Counted from the stretch's first letter, positions 15,428-23,815 are shown. The stretch is 29,636 bases of DNA from an uncultured Clostridia bacterium (GCA_934487205.1 CAKSRS010000034.1:1-29636), one strand, 5' to 3'. Translations and numbers: made by a program. Notes: a model not told the origin generated them from the sequence alone.

Positions 15428-17812
15428 CTATCTTAATTGTGCGTTGTTCTTGTACTGCAAATCCTTAACGATTTTGTTAAATACTTTGTTAACTTCTTCG
15501 TTTGTCAGACTGCGGTCGGGTGCACGGAAGGAGATGGCAAAAGCCACGCTCTTTTTATCTTGCGGGATTCTGTCGCCCTCATAAACATCAAACAGCTTAA
15601 TCGAGTCAAGCAACGCGCCCGACGCTTTTGCAATTGTCGCATGCAAATCACCGACAGCCGTGGTTTTGTCAACCAAAACCGCGATATCGCGTTCTGCCGC
15701 CGGGAATTTCGGCAGCGGCTTAAATTTGAGATTTGTATCAACGCATGCAAACAGGTCGGAAAGGCTGATTTCCGCCGCATAGCACGGCATATCGATACCG
15801 AAATTATCCGATACGCTCGGGTGAATTTCGCCGACAATACCGATTTGCTTTCCGCCTGCCGTAATCGCCGCGGTTCTTCCCGGGTGGAAGGAGGGGTTAT
15901 CGGTGAGCTGCTTGTATTCGATTCCCGTTATGTTGAGCGAGTCAAAAACAGCCTCCAAAACGCCTTTTATATCAAAGAAGTCCATACCTTTGCGATACAT
16001 GCCGATGGACAGCATTTCCGGCTCGTTCGGTAATTCGCCGTCGGTCGTCGGAAGGAAAACTTTGCTGATTTCATACAGACTTACCGCGTCATTTTTGCGG
16101 TTGTAGTTGTACGCCATTGTTTCGAGCATAGACGCAAGCGTGGTTGTACGCATAATTGATGTATCCTCGCCGAGGGGATTGCTTATCTTTACGGCATTGC
16201 GCAATGCGCTGTCAGCGGGAAGATTCAGCTTGTCAAATTCCGCGGGCGAGGTGAAGGTAAAGGTGAATATTTCGCTCAGTCCGCGTGCGATGAGCGCGTT
16301 TGCAAGCTCTTTGCGGAACTGCTGCAGCGGCGTATAGCAGCCTCTTGTTGCCTCGCCGGAGATAGGCGTAGCCGGGATTTTGTCGTAGCCGTAAAAACGC
16401 GCAATTTCTTCCGCAACATCAGCTTCGGATTCGATGTCGGGGCGGAATGTCGGCGCGGTAACCGTCATTTTTTCGAGGTCGACTTCAAATTCTATCGTAC
16501 GCAGAATTTCTGCCATTTCCTCTTTGGAAATATTTATACCTAAAAATGCGTTAATTTTGTCGGGACGGAATTCCAGTACGGTTTTCGGCTTAATATTGCC
16601 GACAACGTCAATCATGCCGCCGACATTTTCGCCGCAGCCGAGCATTTCAACAAGTTCACACGCACGCTCGATTGCGGGAACAGTGTTATTCGGGTCAAGA
16701 CCCTTTTCATAGCGCGATGATGCCTCGGTGCGGAGCCCTGCTTTTTGCGCAGTAAGGCGAACCGAGACGGCGTCAAAGGTAGCCGATTCAAATACAACGG
16801 TTGCGGTGTCGTCCTCGATTTCCGAGTTAAAGCCGCCCATTACGCCGGCTATTGCAACGGCTTTTTCGGCATCGGCGATAACGAGGTCGTTGTGGTTTAG
16901 AACTCTGTCCTGTTCGTCGAGCGTTTTGATTATTTCGCCGTCTTTCGCGTCGCGGACGGTGATTTTGCCGCCGGAAATATGGCGCAAATCAAATGCATGC
17001 ATAGGCTGTCCGTATTCCATGAGGATATAGTTGGTGATATCAACAATGTTGTTTATCGGACGAATACCCGATGCCTTCAGACGGTGCGCAAGCCATGCCG
17101 GTGACGGCGCAATTTTAACGTTTTTAACCATGCGCGCGCAGTAGCGCAGACATTTGTCGGGATTTTCCACCGTTACGGAGATTGTATCGTTAATATTTTC
17201 GGAATTTTCCGAAAATTGCGGTTTTTTTACGGCGAAAGGATTTTTGAAGGTTGCCGCCGTTTCGCGCGCAAGTCCGATTACGCTGAAACAATCGGGGCGG
17301 TTTGACGTGATTTCAAACTCAACCACATTTTCGTTGAGACCGAAAATGTCTTTTATATCGACGCCGATTTTTGTATCTTCGGGAAGTATCAAAATTCCGT
17401 ATTCGGGCGTCCATGAAAGGTCGCTTTCGGACAGACCGAGTTCTTCGTGCGAGCAAAGCATACCGCATGATTCTACGCCGCGGAGCTTGCCTGTTTTTAT
17501 GTGAACTCCGCCGGGAAGGTATGAATCATTTTTAGCAACTGGCACAATTTGTCCGACTTTAACGTTCGGCGCGCCCGTTACGATTTGCAGAACTTCATCG
17601 CCCACGTCCACTTTACAGATAACCATGTGGTCGGAGTCGGGGTGGTCGGTGATTTCCAGAATTTTTCCCGTAACAACATTTTTAATGCTGTCGCCCATGT
17701 TTTCTATAGTTTCAACTTTGGAGCCCGTCATGGTGAGGGCGTCATTGTATTCCTTCGGCGTTACGCCGCTTATATCGGTATAGTCGTTAAACCAACTCAT
17801 TGGTACTTTCAT
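15428..17812 (-). CDS. pheT: Phenylalanyl-tRNA synthetase beta subunit
   Basis: 794 aa, partner of PheS in the (alpha-beta)2 enzyme that charges tRNA-Phe. Domains in order: an N-terminal piece, an EMAP-II-like tRNA-binding fold (about 40-150, with HPDSDHMVICKVDVG), the B3/B4 domain that edits Tyr-tRNA-Phe (about 210-390), the B5 domain (about 405-475), a catalytic-like core, and a C-terminal ferredoxin-fold anticodon-binding domain (about 700-794, starting KFPAAERDIAVLVD). Length is normal. ATG 17812 has AAAGGA upstream and sits 22 nt after the pheS stop. Regulated by the T-box ahead of pheS. Confidence 0.97.
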   Translation of the reverse strand: MKVPMSWFNDYTDISGVTPKEYNDALTMTGSKVETIENMGDSIKNVVTGKILEITDHPDSDHMVICKVDVGDEVLQIVTGAPNVKVGQIVPVAKNDSYLPGGVHIKTGKLRGVESCGMLCSHEELGLSESDLSWTPEYGILILPEDTKIGVDIKDIFGLNENVVEFEITSNRPDCFSVIGLARETAATFKNPFAVKKPQFSENSENINDTISVTVENPDKCLRYCARMVKNVKIAPSPAWLAHRLKASGIRPINNIVDITNYILMEYGQPMHAFDLRHISGGKITVRDAKDGEIIKTLDEQDRVLNHNDLVIADAEKAVAIAGVMGGFNSEIEDDTATVVFESATFDAVSVRLTAQKAGLRTEASSRYEKGLDPNNTVPAIERACELVEMLGCGENVGGMIDVVGNIKPKTVLEFRPDKINAFLGINISKEEMAEILRTIEFEVDLEKMTVTAPTFRPDIESEADVAEEIARFYGYDKIPATPISGEATRGCYTPLQQFRKELANALIARGLSEIFTFTFTSPAEFDKLNLPADSALRNAVKISNPLGEDTSIMRTTTLASMLETMAYNYNRKNDAVSLYEISKVFLPTTDGELPNEPEMLSIGMYRKGMDFFDIKGVLEAVFDSLNITGIEYKQLTDNPSFHPGRTAAITAGGKQIGIVGEIHPSVSDNFGIDMPCYAAEISLSDLFACVDTNLKFKPLPKFPAAERDIAVLVDKTTAVGDLHATIAKASGALLDSIKLFDVYEGDRIPQDKKSVAFAISFRAPDRSLTNEEVNKVFNKIVKDLQYKNNAQLR

Positions 17813-17834
17813 TTTTTATCAGTCCTTTCCTGCA

Positions 17835-18854
17835 TTAAAATTGTTTCAAAAATCTGACGTCGTTTTCAAAGAACAGGCGGATATCATTAATGTCATATCT
17901 GCCCATAACCAGTCTTTCAAGCCCGATACCAAATGCAAATCCGGAATAAATTTCGGGGTCAATTCCGCAGTTTGCAAGCACCTTCGGGTGAACCATACCG
18001 CAGCCGAGAATTTCAATCCAGCCTTCGCCCTTGCATACGCTGCAGCCTTTGCCGCCGCAGTTAAAGCAGCATACGTCGGTTTCCGCCGACGGCTCGGTGA
18101 AGGGGAAGTGGTGCGGGCGGAAACGCACTTTTGTGTGCTCACCGTATATTGATTTTATAAGCGTCTCAAGAGTTCCCTTTAAATCCGCCATGGTGATTCC
18201 TTTGTCCACAACAAGCCCTTCAATCTGGTGGAAAATTGGCGAATGAGTTGCGTCAACGGCGTCACTTCTGTAAACTCTGCCCGGTGCGATGATGCGGATA
18301 GGCGGTTTTGTTTTTTCCATAACGCGCACCTGCATCGGCGATGTCTGCGTTCTCAAAACGGTGTTTTCGTCAATGTAGAAGGTGTCCTGTGTGTCGCGCG
18401 CGGGGTGATTTTTCGGAATATTCAGCGCCTCAAAGTTGTAGTAATCTGTCTCGACTTCGGGGCCTTCCATTATCTGAAATCCCATGCCGATAACGGCGTC
18501 TTTAAGCTCGTCCAAAACTTTTGTAATTGGGTGCTTTGTACCCGTTTCCGGTTTTCTGCCCGGCATGGAGATGTCGATAGTTTCCGATTTAAGACGTGCG
18601 TCCTGTACCAGTTTCGCTATTTCAGCTTTTTTGGTATCAATTTCGTTTGTTAAAAATTCGCGGACCTCGTTCGCCATCGCGCCGATTACGGGGCGCTCCT
18701 CCGCCGTAAGCTTACCCATGCCCTTTAATATGGCGGTCAGCTCACCCTTTTTTCCCAGATACTTAATCCGCATTTCTTCCAGCGCGTCCACGCTGTGCGC
18801 GTCCTTTAAATGTTCTTCGGCGCGCTTTTTGATTTCCTGCAGCTGTTGTTTCAT
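17835..18854 (-). CDS. pheS: Phenylalanyl-tRNA synthetase alpha subunit
   Basis: 339 aa catalytic subunit. An N-terminal coiled-coil tRNA-binding arm (about 1-85) is followed by the class II synthetase core: PGRKPETGTKHPI, motif 2 region APGRVYRSDAVDATHSPIF, then a Cys-rich CFNCGGKGCSVCKGEGWIEI stretch seen in many bacterial PheS, and motif 3 FAFGIGLERLVMGRY. Length is typical. ATG 18854 is preceded by AAAGGA about 12 nt upstream. It is first in the pheS-pheT operon under a T-box leader. Confidence 0.97.
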   Translation of the reverse strand: MKQQLQEIKKRAEEHLKDAHSVDALEEMRIKYLGKKGELTAILKGMGKLTAEERPVIGAMANEVREFLTNEIDTKKAEIAKLVQDARLKSETIDISMPGRKPETGTKHPITKVLDELKDAVIGMGFQIMEGPEVETDYYNFEALNIPKNHPARDTQDTFYIDENTVLRTQTSPMQVRVMEKTKPPIRIIAPGRVYRSDAVDATHSPIFHQIEGLVVDKGITMADLKGTLETLIKSIYGEHTKVRFRPHHFPFTEPSAETDVCCFNCGGKGCSVCKGEGWIEILGCGMVHPKVLANCGIDPEIYSGFAFGIGLERLVMGRYDINDIRLFFENDVRFLKQF

Positions 18855-18893
18855 ATTATCACAATCCTTTCATTAAATATGTTTTTTTGCAAA

Positions 18894-19153
18894 TAAAAAA
18901 ACTTCGCCCGATAAAGGGACGAAGTGTATGCTCCGCGGTACCACCCGATTTTCCGCATATTTATGCGGACGCTCAATTTCGGCTTAACGCACCGTAACGT
19001 CGCGGACTACGCACCGAAAAAAATCGGTTTCACCCGTGCGGCTCCGAAGGGAAATTTGGGATATGCCGGTACCGTCGCGGCTTACAGCAGCCTACCGCGG
19101 CTCTCTTTTGGTGAGCATATCTTACTGAGCTTCATCATTGCCTTTAAAAATAC
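18894..19153 (-). promoter_or_regulatory. T-box leader of pheST (tRNA-Phe sensing)
   Basis: A ~260-nt minus-strand leader. The conserved T-box/antiterminator sequence CGGGTGGTACCGCGG is the complement of 18933-18947; its TGGT bulge fits a tRNA with discriminator A, as tRNA-Phe has. The terminator (ACTTCGTCCC...GGGCGAAGT then a T run; 18894-18925) follows before pheS. In stem I, GATATGC pairs with GCATATC, with an AGTA loop-E motif on the 5' side. The opposite side of that internal loop contains UUC (Phe) codons, so the specifier is Phe, though which UUC is used cannot be fixed by eye. Uncharged tRNA-Phe would stabilise the antiterminator and switch pheST on. Confidence 0.95.
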
Positions 19154-19159
19154 ATAATT

Positions 19160-19188
19160 ATTATATCACGCTTTGCGGCAAATTACAA
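19160..19188 (-). promoter_or_regulatory. Promoter of the pheST T-box transcript
   Basis: On the minus strand: TTGTAA (complement of 19183-19188), 17 nt, TATAAT (complement of 19160-19165). The predicted start is near 19153. Confidence 0.75.
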
Positions 19189-19219
19189 GAGTTTTTGTAA
19201 ATTTTTTCTGCATTCGGAA

Positions 19220-19225
19220 TATAAT
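19220..19225 (+). promoter_or_regulatory. -10 box of the three-gene small-protein operon
   Basis: TATAAT 21 nt upstream of the start codon at 19247, with TTGTAA at 19195-19200 (19-nt spacer) as a weak -35. It is divergent from the pheST promoter, whose -35 is within 10 nt. Confidence 0.5.
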
Positions 19226-19246
19226 ATGATATGAGGGGGAATGGAG

Positions 19247-19516
19247 ATGAAGGAAAACATAGGCGATAAGCTGTCCCGAATGTTGTCGGGACTGGACAAA
19301 AATAAGCTGAAAAGTTCGGCGGACGCAGTTTCCAAGCTGCTTTCGTCCGAGGAGGGACAGCGGCTTAAAAATTCGCTGTCCGAAAGTGACAAAAAGGCAA
19401 TATTGGAAAAATTCATGAGCCTTGACACGAGCGAGGTAAACGAAAAACTGAAAAATGCCGACCCGTCGCAGCTTAACGGAATGTCGGCGGACGATATAAT
19501 GAAAAAGCTGAAATGA
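19247..19516 (+). CDS. Small helical protein, unknown function (operon gene 1)
   Basis: 89 aa, soluble, strongly charged, predicted mostly helical: KLSRMLSGLDKNKLKSSADA, then LLSSEEGQRLKNSLSES, DKKAILEKFMSLDT and SADDIMKKLK. No signal, cysteine or membrane segment. The pattern recalls short clostridial proteins of unknown function; I cannot name a family. ATG 19247 is used because GGGGG is about 7 nt upstream; the in-frame ATG at 19241 directly abuts that site. It is first of three same-strand small genes, with a 74-nt structured gap to the next. Confidence 0.7.
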   Translation: MKENIGDKLSRMLSGLDKNKLKSSADAVSKLLSSEEGQRLKNSLSESDKKAILEKFMSLDTSEVNEKLKNADPSQLNGMSADDIMKKLK

Positions 19517-19523
19517 CGGCACG

Positions 19524-19572
19524 CGGCGGCTTTGTGCCGCCGAGGTTTGCCGATTGAGCCGCCGACGGCGGC
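19524..19572 (+). other. Alternating CGGCGGC/GCCGCCG inverted repeats between operon genes 1 and 2
   Basis: CGGCGGC (19524-19530) pairs with GCCGCCG (19536-19542). A second GCCGCCG-A-CGGCGGC lies at 19558-19572. The four 7-mers can pair in more than one way, and the last abuts the GGAAGGGG ribosome site of gene 2. It could be an mRNA processing, partial termination or translation-control element. Confidence 0.45.
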
Positions 19573-19590
19573 GGAAGGGGTGAAAAAAAT

Positions 19591-20052
19591 ATGGCAGATA
19601 TGATGAGTACGCTTAAGACTCTGCTGGGTGACAATGCAGACGCAAAAATTCAGCAGGCGATGAGCATGCTGCAATCGAGCGGACTCATGCAGCAGACGAA
19701 TACCGCTGCGCCGCAGCAAAGTACAAATGCAGCGGAGGCAATAAATAATAATGTTGTGACGAATGCCGCGGCACAGCCGGCGCAAAGCGTGCCGGTACAG
19801 ACAACGGCCGCTTCGGCAGATACCGCACAGCAGAATGTGCCGGGCGGAATTCAAAACGTACTTACGCCCGAGGGCATGCAGTTTCTCGGGCAGATACGCG
19901 GCATGGTTGACCAGATTTCCAACACGAACGATTCGCGGTCGAATCTTTTGCGTTCGTTAAGACCGTTCATGCGTGCCGACAGGCAGCAGACTATTGACAG
20001 AGCAATCCGAATTATGAATATCGGCAGATTTTCGGGTTTGTTTGGGAAATAA
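19591..20052 (+). CDS. Unknown protein with Gln/Ala/Thr-rich linker (operon gene 2)
   Basis: 153 aa, soluble. An N-terminal helical piece (MADMMSTLKTLLGDNADAKI, about 1-35) joins a low-complexity Gln/Ala/Thr/Asn linker (about 36-88). A C-terminal helical module follows (GMQFLGQIRGMVDQI, then RSNLLRSLRPFMRADRQQTI and DRAIRIMNIGRF). The 'NLLRSLRPFMR..RQ..IDRAIRIM' pattern looks conserved; I recall similar C-termini (LKPYL....R...VD.AIKLL) in unnamed clostridial proteins, but cannot give a function. ATG 19591 has GGAAGGGG 11-15 nt upstream. Followed after 10 nt by gene 3. Confidence 0.7.
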   Translation: MADMMSTLKTLLGDNADAKIQQAMSMLQSSGLMQQTNTAAPQQSTNAAEAINNNVVTNAAAQPAQSVPVQTTAASADTAQQNVPGGIQNVLTPEGMQFLGQIRGMVDQISNTNDSRSNLLRSLRPFMRADRQQTIDRAIRIMNIGRFSGLFGK

Positions 20053-20062
20053 GAGGTGACAT

Positions 20063-20338
20063 ATGTATCGGAGGTATTACAGCTACAGCGATATGCCGCA
20101 GCTTATAAGGAAGGATTTACCGGAGGAAAAGCCGTGCGAAAAGCCGAAGGCGGAATGTGTGCCGTGCACCGCGCCGCCGCCCGCACAGACGCAAAACGGC
20201 GGAAAGCTGTTCGGTAAATTTGAAACGGACGATATAATTTTGGGGATAATTATTCTTGCACTATTAATGGACGATGGCGATGACAGCGTTTTGCTGATTG
20301 CACTTGCGATAATTTTCCTCACGGGTATGGCATTTTAG
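20063..20338 (+). CDS. Small membrane protein with acidic hairpin loop (operon gene 3)
   Basis: 91 aa. An N-terminal aromatic/basic head (MYRRYYSYSDMPQLIRKDLP) and a Pro/Cys-rich linker (about 25-48, with EKPCEKPKAEC-like spacing and CVPCTAPPP) lead to FETDDI. Two hydrophobic segments (about 56-68 and 75-91) follow, separated by the acidic turn MDDGDDS. This suggests a C-terminal membrane hairpin. Similar short proteins with an acidic 'LLxDDxDD' turn recur in Clostridia in my memory, without known role. GAGGTGA lies between the gene 2 stop and ATG 20063, so it is tightly coupled to gene 2. Last gene of the operon, followed by a palindromic terminator-like repeat. Confidence 0.7.
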   Translation: MYRRYYSYSDMPQLIRKDLPEEKPCEKPKAECVPCTAPPPAQTQNGGKLFGKFETDDIILGIIILALLMDDGDDSVLLIALAIIFLTGMAF

Positions 20339-20361
20339 GTGCAATGCGCACCGGAGATTAA

Positions 20362-20414
20362 AAAGGGCGTTGACTCAAATTTGTGAAAAATCACACTTTT
20401 GAGACACGCCCTTT
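20362..20414. terminator. Three-tier palindromic terminator-like repeat, copy 1
   Basis: Outer stem AAAGGGCGT/ACGCCCTTT, middle CTCAAA/TTTGAG and inner TGTGA/TCACA. It lies between convergent operon gene 3 and dut and can end both. Its inner arms match the element at 28935-28991. Confidence 0.8.
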
Positions 20415-20423
20415 AATTGCGGA

Positions 20424-20858
20424 TTATTTTCCTGTACTTCCGAAACCGCCCGCTCCGCGTTCCGTTTCCGAAAGGTCGTCAACTTCGTCAAATTCAACCG
20501 GCAGATACGGCATTACAACAAGCTGTGCAATACGCTCGTCGGGGTTGATTGTTCTTTCTTCATCGCAGTCGTTATGCAGCGCAACGATGTATTCGCCGCG
20601 GTAGTCGCTGTCGGCAACGCCGACGCAGTTCGCCGGGCGCAATCCCTGTTTTGCGGCGAGTCCGCTCCGCGCGAATATCGCGCCGAAGTAGCCGTCCGGT
20701 ACGGCTATGGCAAGCCCGGTACCGATTTTTTCAGTGGCGTGCGGTTTTATCGTCACTGCATTGTCAATGCATGCGTACAAATCATATCCAGCCGCAGCTG
20801 CGGAGCCGCGCGTCGGTATTTTTGCATTTTCTCTTAATCTTTTGATTTTTATTTGCAT
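20424..20858 (-). CDS. dut: Deoxyuridine 5'-triphosphate nucleotidohydrolase
   Basis: 144 aa trimeric dUTPase that hydrolyses dUTP to dUMP, keeping uracil out of DNA. All five motifs are visible: AAGYDLYA, ARSGLAAKQGL, NCVGVADSDYRGE, ERIAQLVV and RGAGGFGSTGK. ATG 20858 is used: GGAG in the end of nrdG is 9 nt upstream; other in-frame starts at 20864 and 20873 are too close to or overlap that site. It starts 2 nt after the nrdG stop, so dNTP synthesis and dUTP removal are co-expressed. Confidence 0.95.
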   Translation of the reverse strand: MQIKIKRLRENAKIPTRGSAAAAGYDLYACIDNAVTIKPHATEKIGTGLAIAVPDGYFGAIFARSGLAAKQGLRPANCVGVADSDYRGEYIVALHNDCDEERTINPDERIAQLVVMPYLPVEFDEVDDLSETERGAGGFGSTGK

Positions 20859-20860
20859 AA

Positions 20861-21382
20861 TCATTCTCTCCAAAGTATAATTCTATTTTCTGTCAATGAT
20901 TTTTTGACGTCTATAATCCGCTGATTTTCAGAGCCGCAGAATTGCAGACTGATATTTTTTTTATCAATCTCAAATTCTCCGTCAACCAAAACATCAATCA
21001 TTGACAGCATTTCATCGGTGACTTCGCACCTTGCGCGGGACGGTTTTAGCAGTTCTTCGTCAAAGAGATAGCCGGTATAGCACCAAATATTCTTATTCGG
21101 ATATTTTTCGCGCACTTTTTTCAAAAATTTAACCAATACACGCTGGTTTTCCGGCTCAAACGGTTCGCCGCCCAAAAGCGTCAGACCGTGAATATATCCC
21201 GGCGCAAGAGCCGCCGTTACTTCTTCTTCAACCTCGGGCGTAAATTCCTCGCCGTAGGAAAAATCCCATGTTTCCGGCTGAAAACAGCCCTTGCAATGGT
21301 GCGTGCACCCCGAAACGAACAGCGTAACGCGCACACCTATGCCGTTTGCAATGTCACATTTTTTTATACCGCAATAGTTCAT
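20861..21382 (-). CDS. nrdG: Anaerobic ribonucleotide reductase activating protein (radical SAM)
   Basis: 173 aa. It uses a [4Fe-4S] cluster and S-adenosylmethionine to install the glycyl radical on NrdD. The cluster-binding cysteines are C26-x3-C30-x2-C33 (SGCTHHCKGCFQPETW); LLGGEPF is the SAM-contact motif. It is typical in size. ATG 21382 has GGAG upstream. It lies 36 nt after nrdD and directly before dut in one operon. Confidence 0.96.
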   Translation of the reverse strand: MNYCGIKKCDIANGIGVRVTLFVSGCTHHCKGCFQPETWDFSYGEEFTPEVEEEVTAALAPGYIHGLTLLGGEPFEPENQRVLVKFLKKVREKYPNKNIWCYTGYLFDEELLKPSRARCEVTDEMLSMIDVLVDGEFEIDKKNISLQFCGSENQRIIDVKKSLTENRIILWRE

Positions 21383-21418
21383 TGTATCTCCGTTCCGCTG
21401 CGTAATAATACCGCAATA

Positions 21419-23596
21419 TTATAAGTGCAGCACTCTTTCTCTGATTTCCTGTGTTCTGCCCTGGTTCCAAAACTGTGTGCCGATATATCCGCATGTGCGG
21501 CGGGCAACATTCAGCTTTGTCTCGTCGGTATTTCCGCATTTGGGGCACTTCCAGATAAGCTTTCCGTCCTCGTCTTCCTGTATTTCTATCTCGCCGTCAA
21601 AACCGCATTCCTGACAATAGTCGGATTTGGTGTTCAGCTCGGCGTACATGATGTTATCGTATATAAATTTCATTACATCAAGAACAGCCTCAAGGTTATT
21701 CTGCATATTCGGCACTTCTACATAGCTGATTGCGCCGCCCGGCGACAGCTGCTGGAACTGCGACTCAAACGCAAGCTTATCAAATGCGTTTATTTCCTCG
21801 GTTACGTGGACGTGGTAGCTGTTGGTGATATAGTTTTTGTCGGTCACGCCCTCAATGATTCCAAAACGCTTTTGCAGGCATTTTGCAAATTTGTAGGTTG
21901 TGCTTTCAAGCGGCGTTCCGTACAGGCTGAAGTCAATATTTTCCTTTTCTTTCCAGCGCTTTGTTGCGGCATTTAGGTACTGCATAACTTCCAGCGCAAA
22001 CGGCGTGGCGCTTAAATCGGTGTGCGATTTTCCTGTCATATATTTAACGCACTCATAAAGTCCCGCATAGCCGAGCGAAATGGTGGAATAACCGCCGTAA
22101 AGCAGTTTATCGATTGTTTCGCCCTTTTTAAGGCGCGCCAGTGCACCGTATTGCCACAAAATCGGCGCCGCGTCGGAAAGAGTGCCCTTTAATCTGTTAT
22201 GACGGCACATAAGAGCCTCATAGCAAAGGTCGAGACGTTCATCAAATATCTTCCAGAATTTGTCTAAATCTCTGCCCGATGACAGTGCAATATCAACGAG
22301 GTTGAGCGTAACAACGCCCTGGTTAAAGCGTCCGTAATACTTGGGTTTGCCGTTTTCGTCAACATACGGCGTCAGGAAGGAGCGGCACCCCATACATGTG
22401 TAACAGTGACCTTCGCCGTTTTTGTCCACCTTCAGTTTAAGCATCATTTTTTCCGAAATATAGTCGGGAACCATGCGCTTTGCGGTACATTTTGCCGCAA
22501 GCTTTGTCAGATAGTAATACGGCGAATCTTCATGAATATTGTCCTCCTCCAAAACGTATATAAGTTTCGGGAACGCGGGCGTAATCCATACGCCGGACTC
22601 ATTTTTTACACCGGTTATGCGCTGCTCCAGCATTTCTTCAATAATCATCGAAAGGTCGTGCTTAAGCTGCGGGTCTTTTGCCTCGTTCAGGTACATAAAT
22701 ACCGTTACAAACGGCGCCTGACCGTTGGTTGTCATAAGAGTTACAACCTGATACTGAATCATCTGACAGCCTTTTTTGATTTCCTCGCGCAAACGTTTTT
22801 CCACGATATCGCTAATAGCCTTTTCGTCGGGGGTTGCGCCGAGTTCCTTTACTTCCGCCTCAACGTCGCGGCGGATTTTTTTACGGCTTACGTCTACGAA
22901 CGGCGCAAGATGCGTAAGCGAAATGCTCTGCCCACCGTACTGGCTCGACGCAACCTGAGCGATTATCTGTGTCGAAATATTGCATGCAGTTGAAAAGCTG
23001 TGCGGCTTTTCTATCATGGTTCCGGAAATAACCGTACCGTTTTGCAACATATCTTCAAGGTTTACAAGGTCGCAGTTATGCATGTGCTGTGCAAAATAGT
23101 CGGCGTCGTGAAAATGGATAAGTCCGTTTTCGTGTGCGTCCACAACTTCCTGGGGAAGAAGTATTCTTTTAGTAATATCCTTGCTGACTTCACCCGCCAT
23201 ATAATCGCGCTGTACGCTGTTTACGGTCGGATTTTTGTTCGAATTTTCCTGCTTTACTTCCTCATTGTTGCACTCAATGAGAGTCAAAATCTGCTCGTCT
23301 GTCGTGTTCGATTTACGAACCAATGAACGCGTATATCTGTATGTGATGTAGTTGCGCGCCACATCAAATGCCTTTTGGTTCATAATCTGGTCTTCGACTC
23401 TGTCCTGTATTTCCTCGACGCTGAGCGACCTTTTTACGTTCGCACAGGCATTTTCAACATTTTCCGCGATGACTTCTATCTGCTCGTTGCTCATACGCTC
23501 GCTCTCAAGTACGCCCTCATTTGCCTTCTTGATTGCGTTTTTGATTTTGTTCAGGTCGAACACCACTTCCGTGCCGTTACGCTTAATGATTTTCAT
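21419..23596 (-). CDS. nrdD: Anaerobic (class III) ribonucleoside-triphosphate reductase
   Basis: 725 aa glycyl-radical enzyme making dNTPs from NTPs without oxygen. An N-terminal ATP-cone (about 1-95, beginning MKIIKRNGTEVVFDLNKI) gives allosteric control. The large barrel includes HMHNCDLVNLEDML. The C-terminus has a zinc site (CQECGFDG, CPKCGN) and the radical loop RTCGYIGTQFWNQGR, where G703 should carry the radical, ending in RERVLHL. ATG 23596 has AGGAG upstream. First gene of nrdD-nrdG-dut. It is the strongest sign of an anaerobic host. Confidence 0.97.
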   Translation of the reverse strand: MKIIKRNGTEVVFDLNKIKNAIKKANEGVLESERMSNEQIEVIAENVENACANVKRSLSVEEIQDRVEDQIMNQKAFDVARNYITYRYTRSLVRKSNTTDEQILTLIECNNEEVKQENSNKNPTVNSVQRDYMAGEVSKDITKRILLPQEVVDAHENGLIHFHDADYFAQHMHNCDLVNLEDMLQNGTVISGTMIEKPHSFSTACNISTQIIAQVASSQYGGQSISLTHLAPFVDVSRKKIRRDVEAEVKELGATPDEKAISDIVEKRLREEIKKGCQMIQYQVVTLMTTNGQAPFVTVFMYLNEAKDPQLKHDLSMIIEEMLEQRITGVKNESGVWITPAFPKLIYVLEEDNIHEDSPYYYLTKLAAKCTAKRMVPDYISEKMMLKLKVDKNGEGHCYTCMGCRSFLTPYVDENGKPKYYGRFNQGVVTLNLVDIALSSGRDLDKFWKIFDERLDLCYEALMCRHNRLKGTLSDAAPILWQYGALARLKKGETIDKLLYGGYSTISLGYAGLYECVKYMTGKSHTDLSATPFALEVMQYLNAATKRWKEKENIDFSLYGTPLESTTYKFAKCLQKRFGIIEGVTDKNYITNSYHVHVTEEINAFDKLAFESQFQQLSPGGAISYVEVPNMQNNLEAVLDVMKFIYDNIMYAELNTKSDYCQECGFDGEIEIQEDEDGKLIWKCPKCGNTDETKLNVARRTCGYIGTQFWNQGRTQEIRERVLHL

Positions 23597-23683
23597 GATT
23601 TTTTACTTCTCCTTCGTTATATATTGTTATTCCCTGCTAAATATGTATCAACATCTTGTATAGCGTTGTCTAATGCATTTCCT

Positions 23684-23711
23684 ATTATACCACATATTGT
23701 TATTATTTCAA
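23684..23711 (-). promoter_or_regulatory. Promoter of nrdD-nrdG-dut
   Basis: On the minus strand: TTGAAA (complement of 23706-23711), 16 nt, TATAAT (complement of 23684-23689), with an upstream TG making an extended -10. The leader is about 80 nt. Confidence 0.7.
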
Positions 23712-23815
23712 GTGAAATTTGATAATTTACACAATTTTTTTATATTACAAAAATATTACAGAACGGTTATTTTTTTATCATTGTCATATTTCCATGATAA
23801 CACAAGGCTTTCACA

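Noticed and set aside
19183..19854. A 223-codon minus-strand open frame opposite the small-protein operon.
   Set aside because: Its translation has no recognisable family, and it runs antisense to two plus-strand genes that have ribosome sites and good protein character.
23617..23699. Two partial NrdR-box-like sequences near the nrdD promoter (complements of 23617-23626 and 23690-23699).
   Set aside because: Each matches the core imperfectly in AT-rich DNA, and their spacing of about 73 bp is unlike the usual pair about three helical turns apart. A search with an NrdR matrix would be needed.
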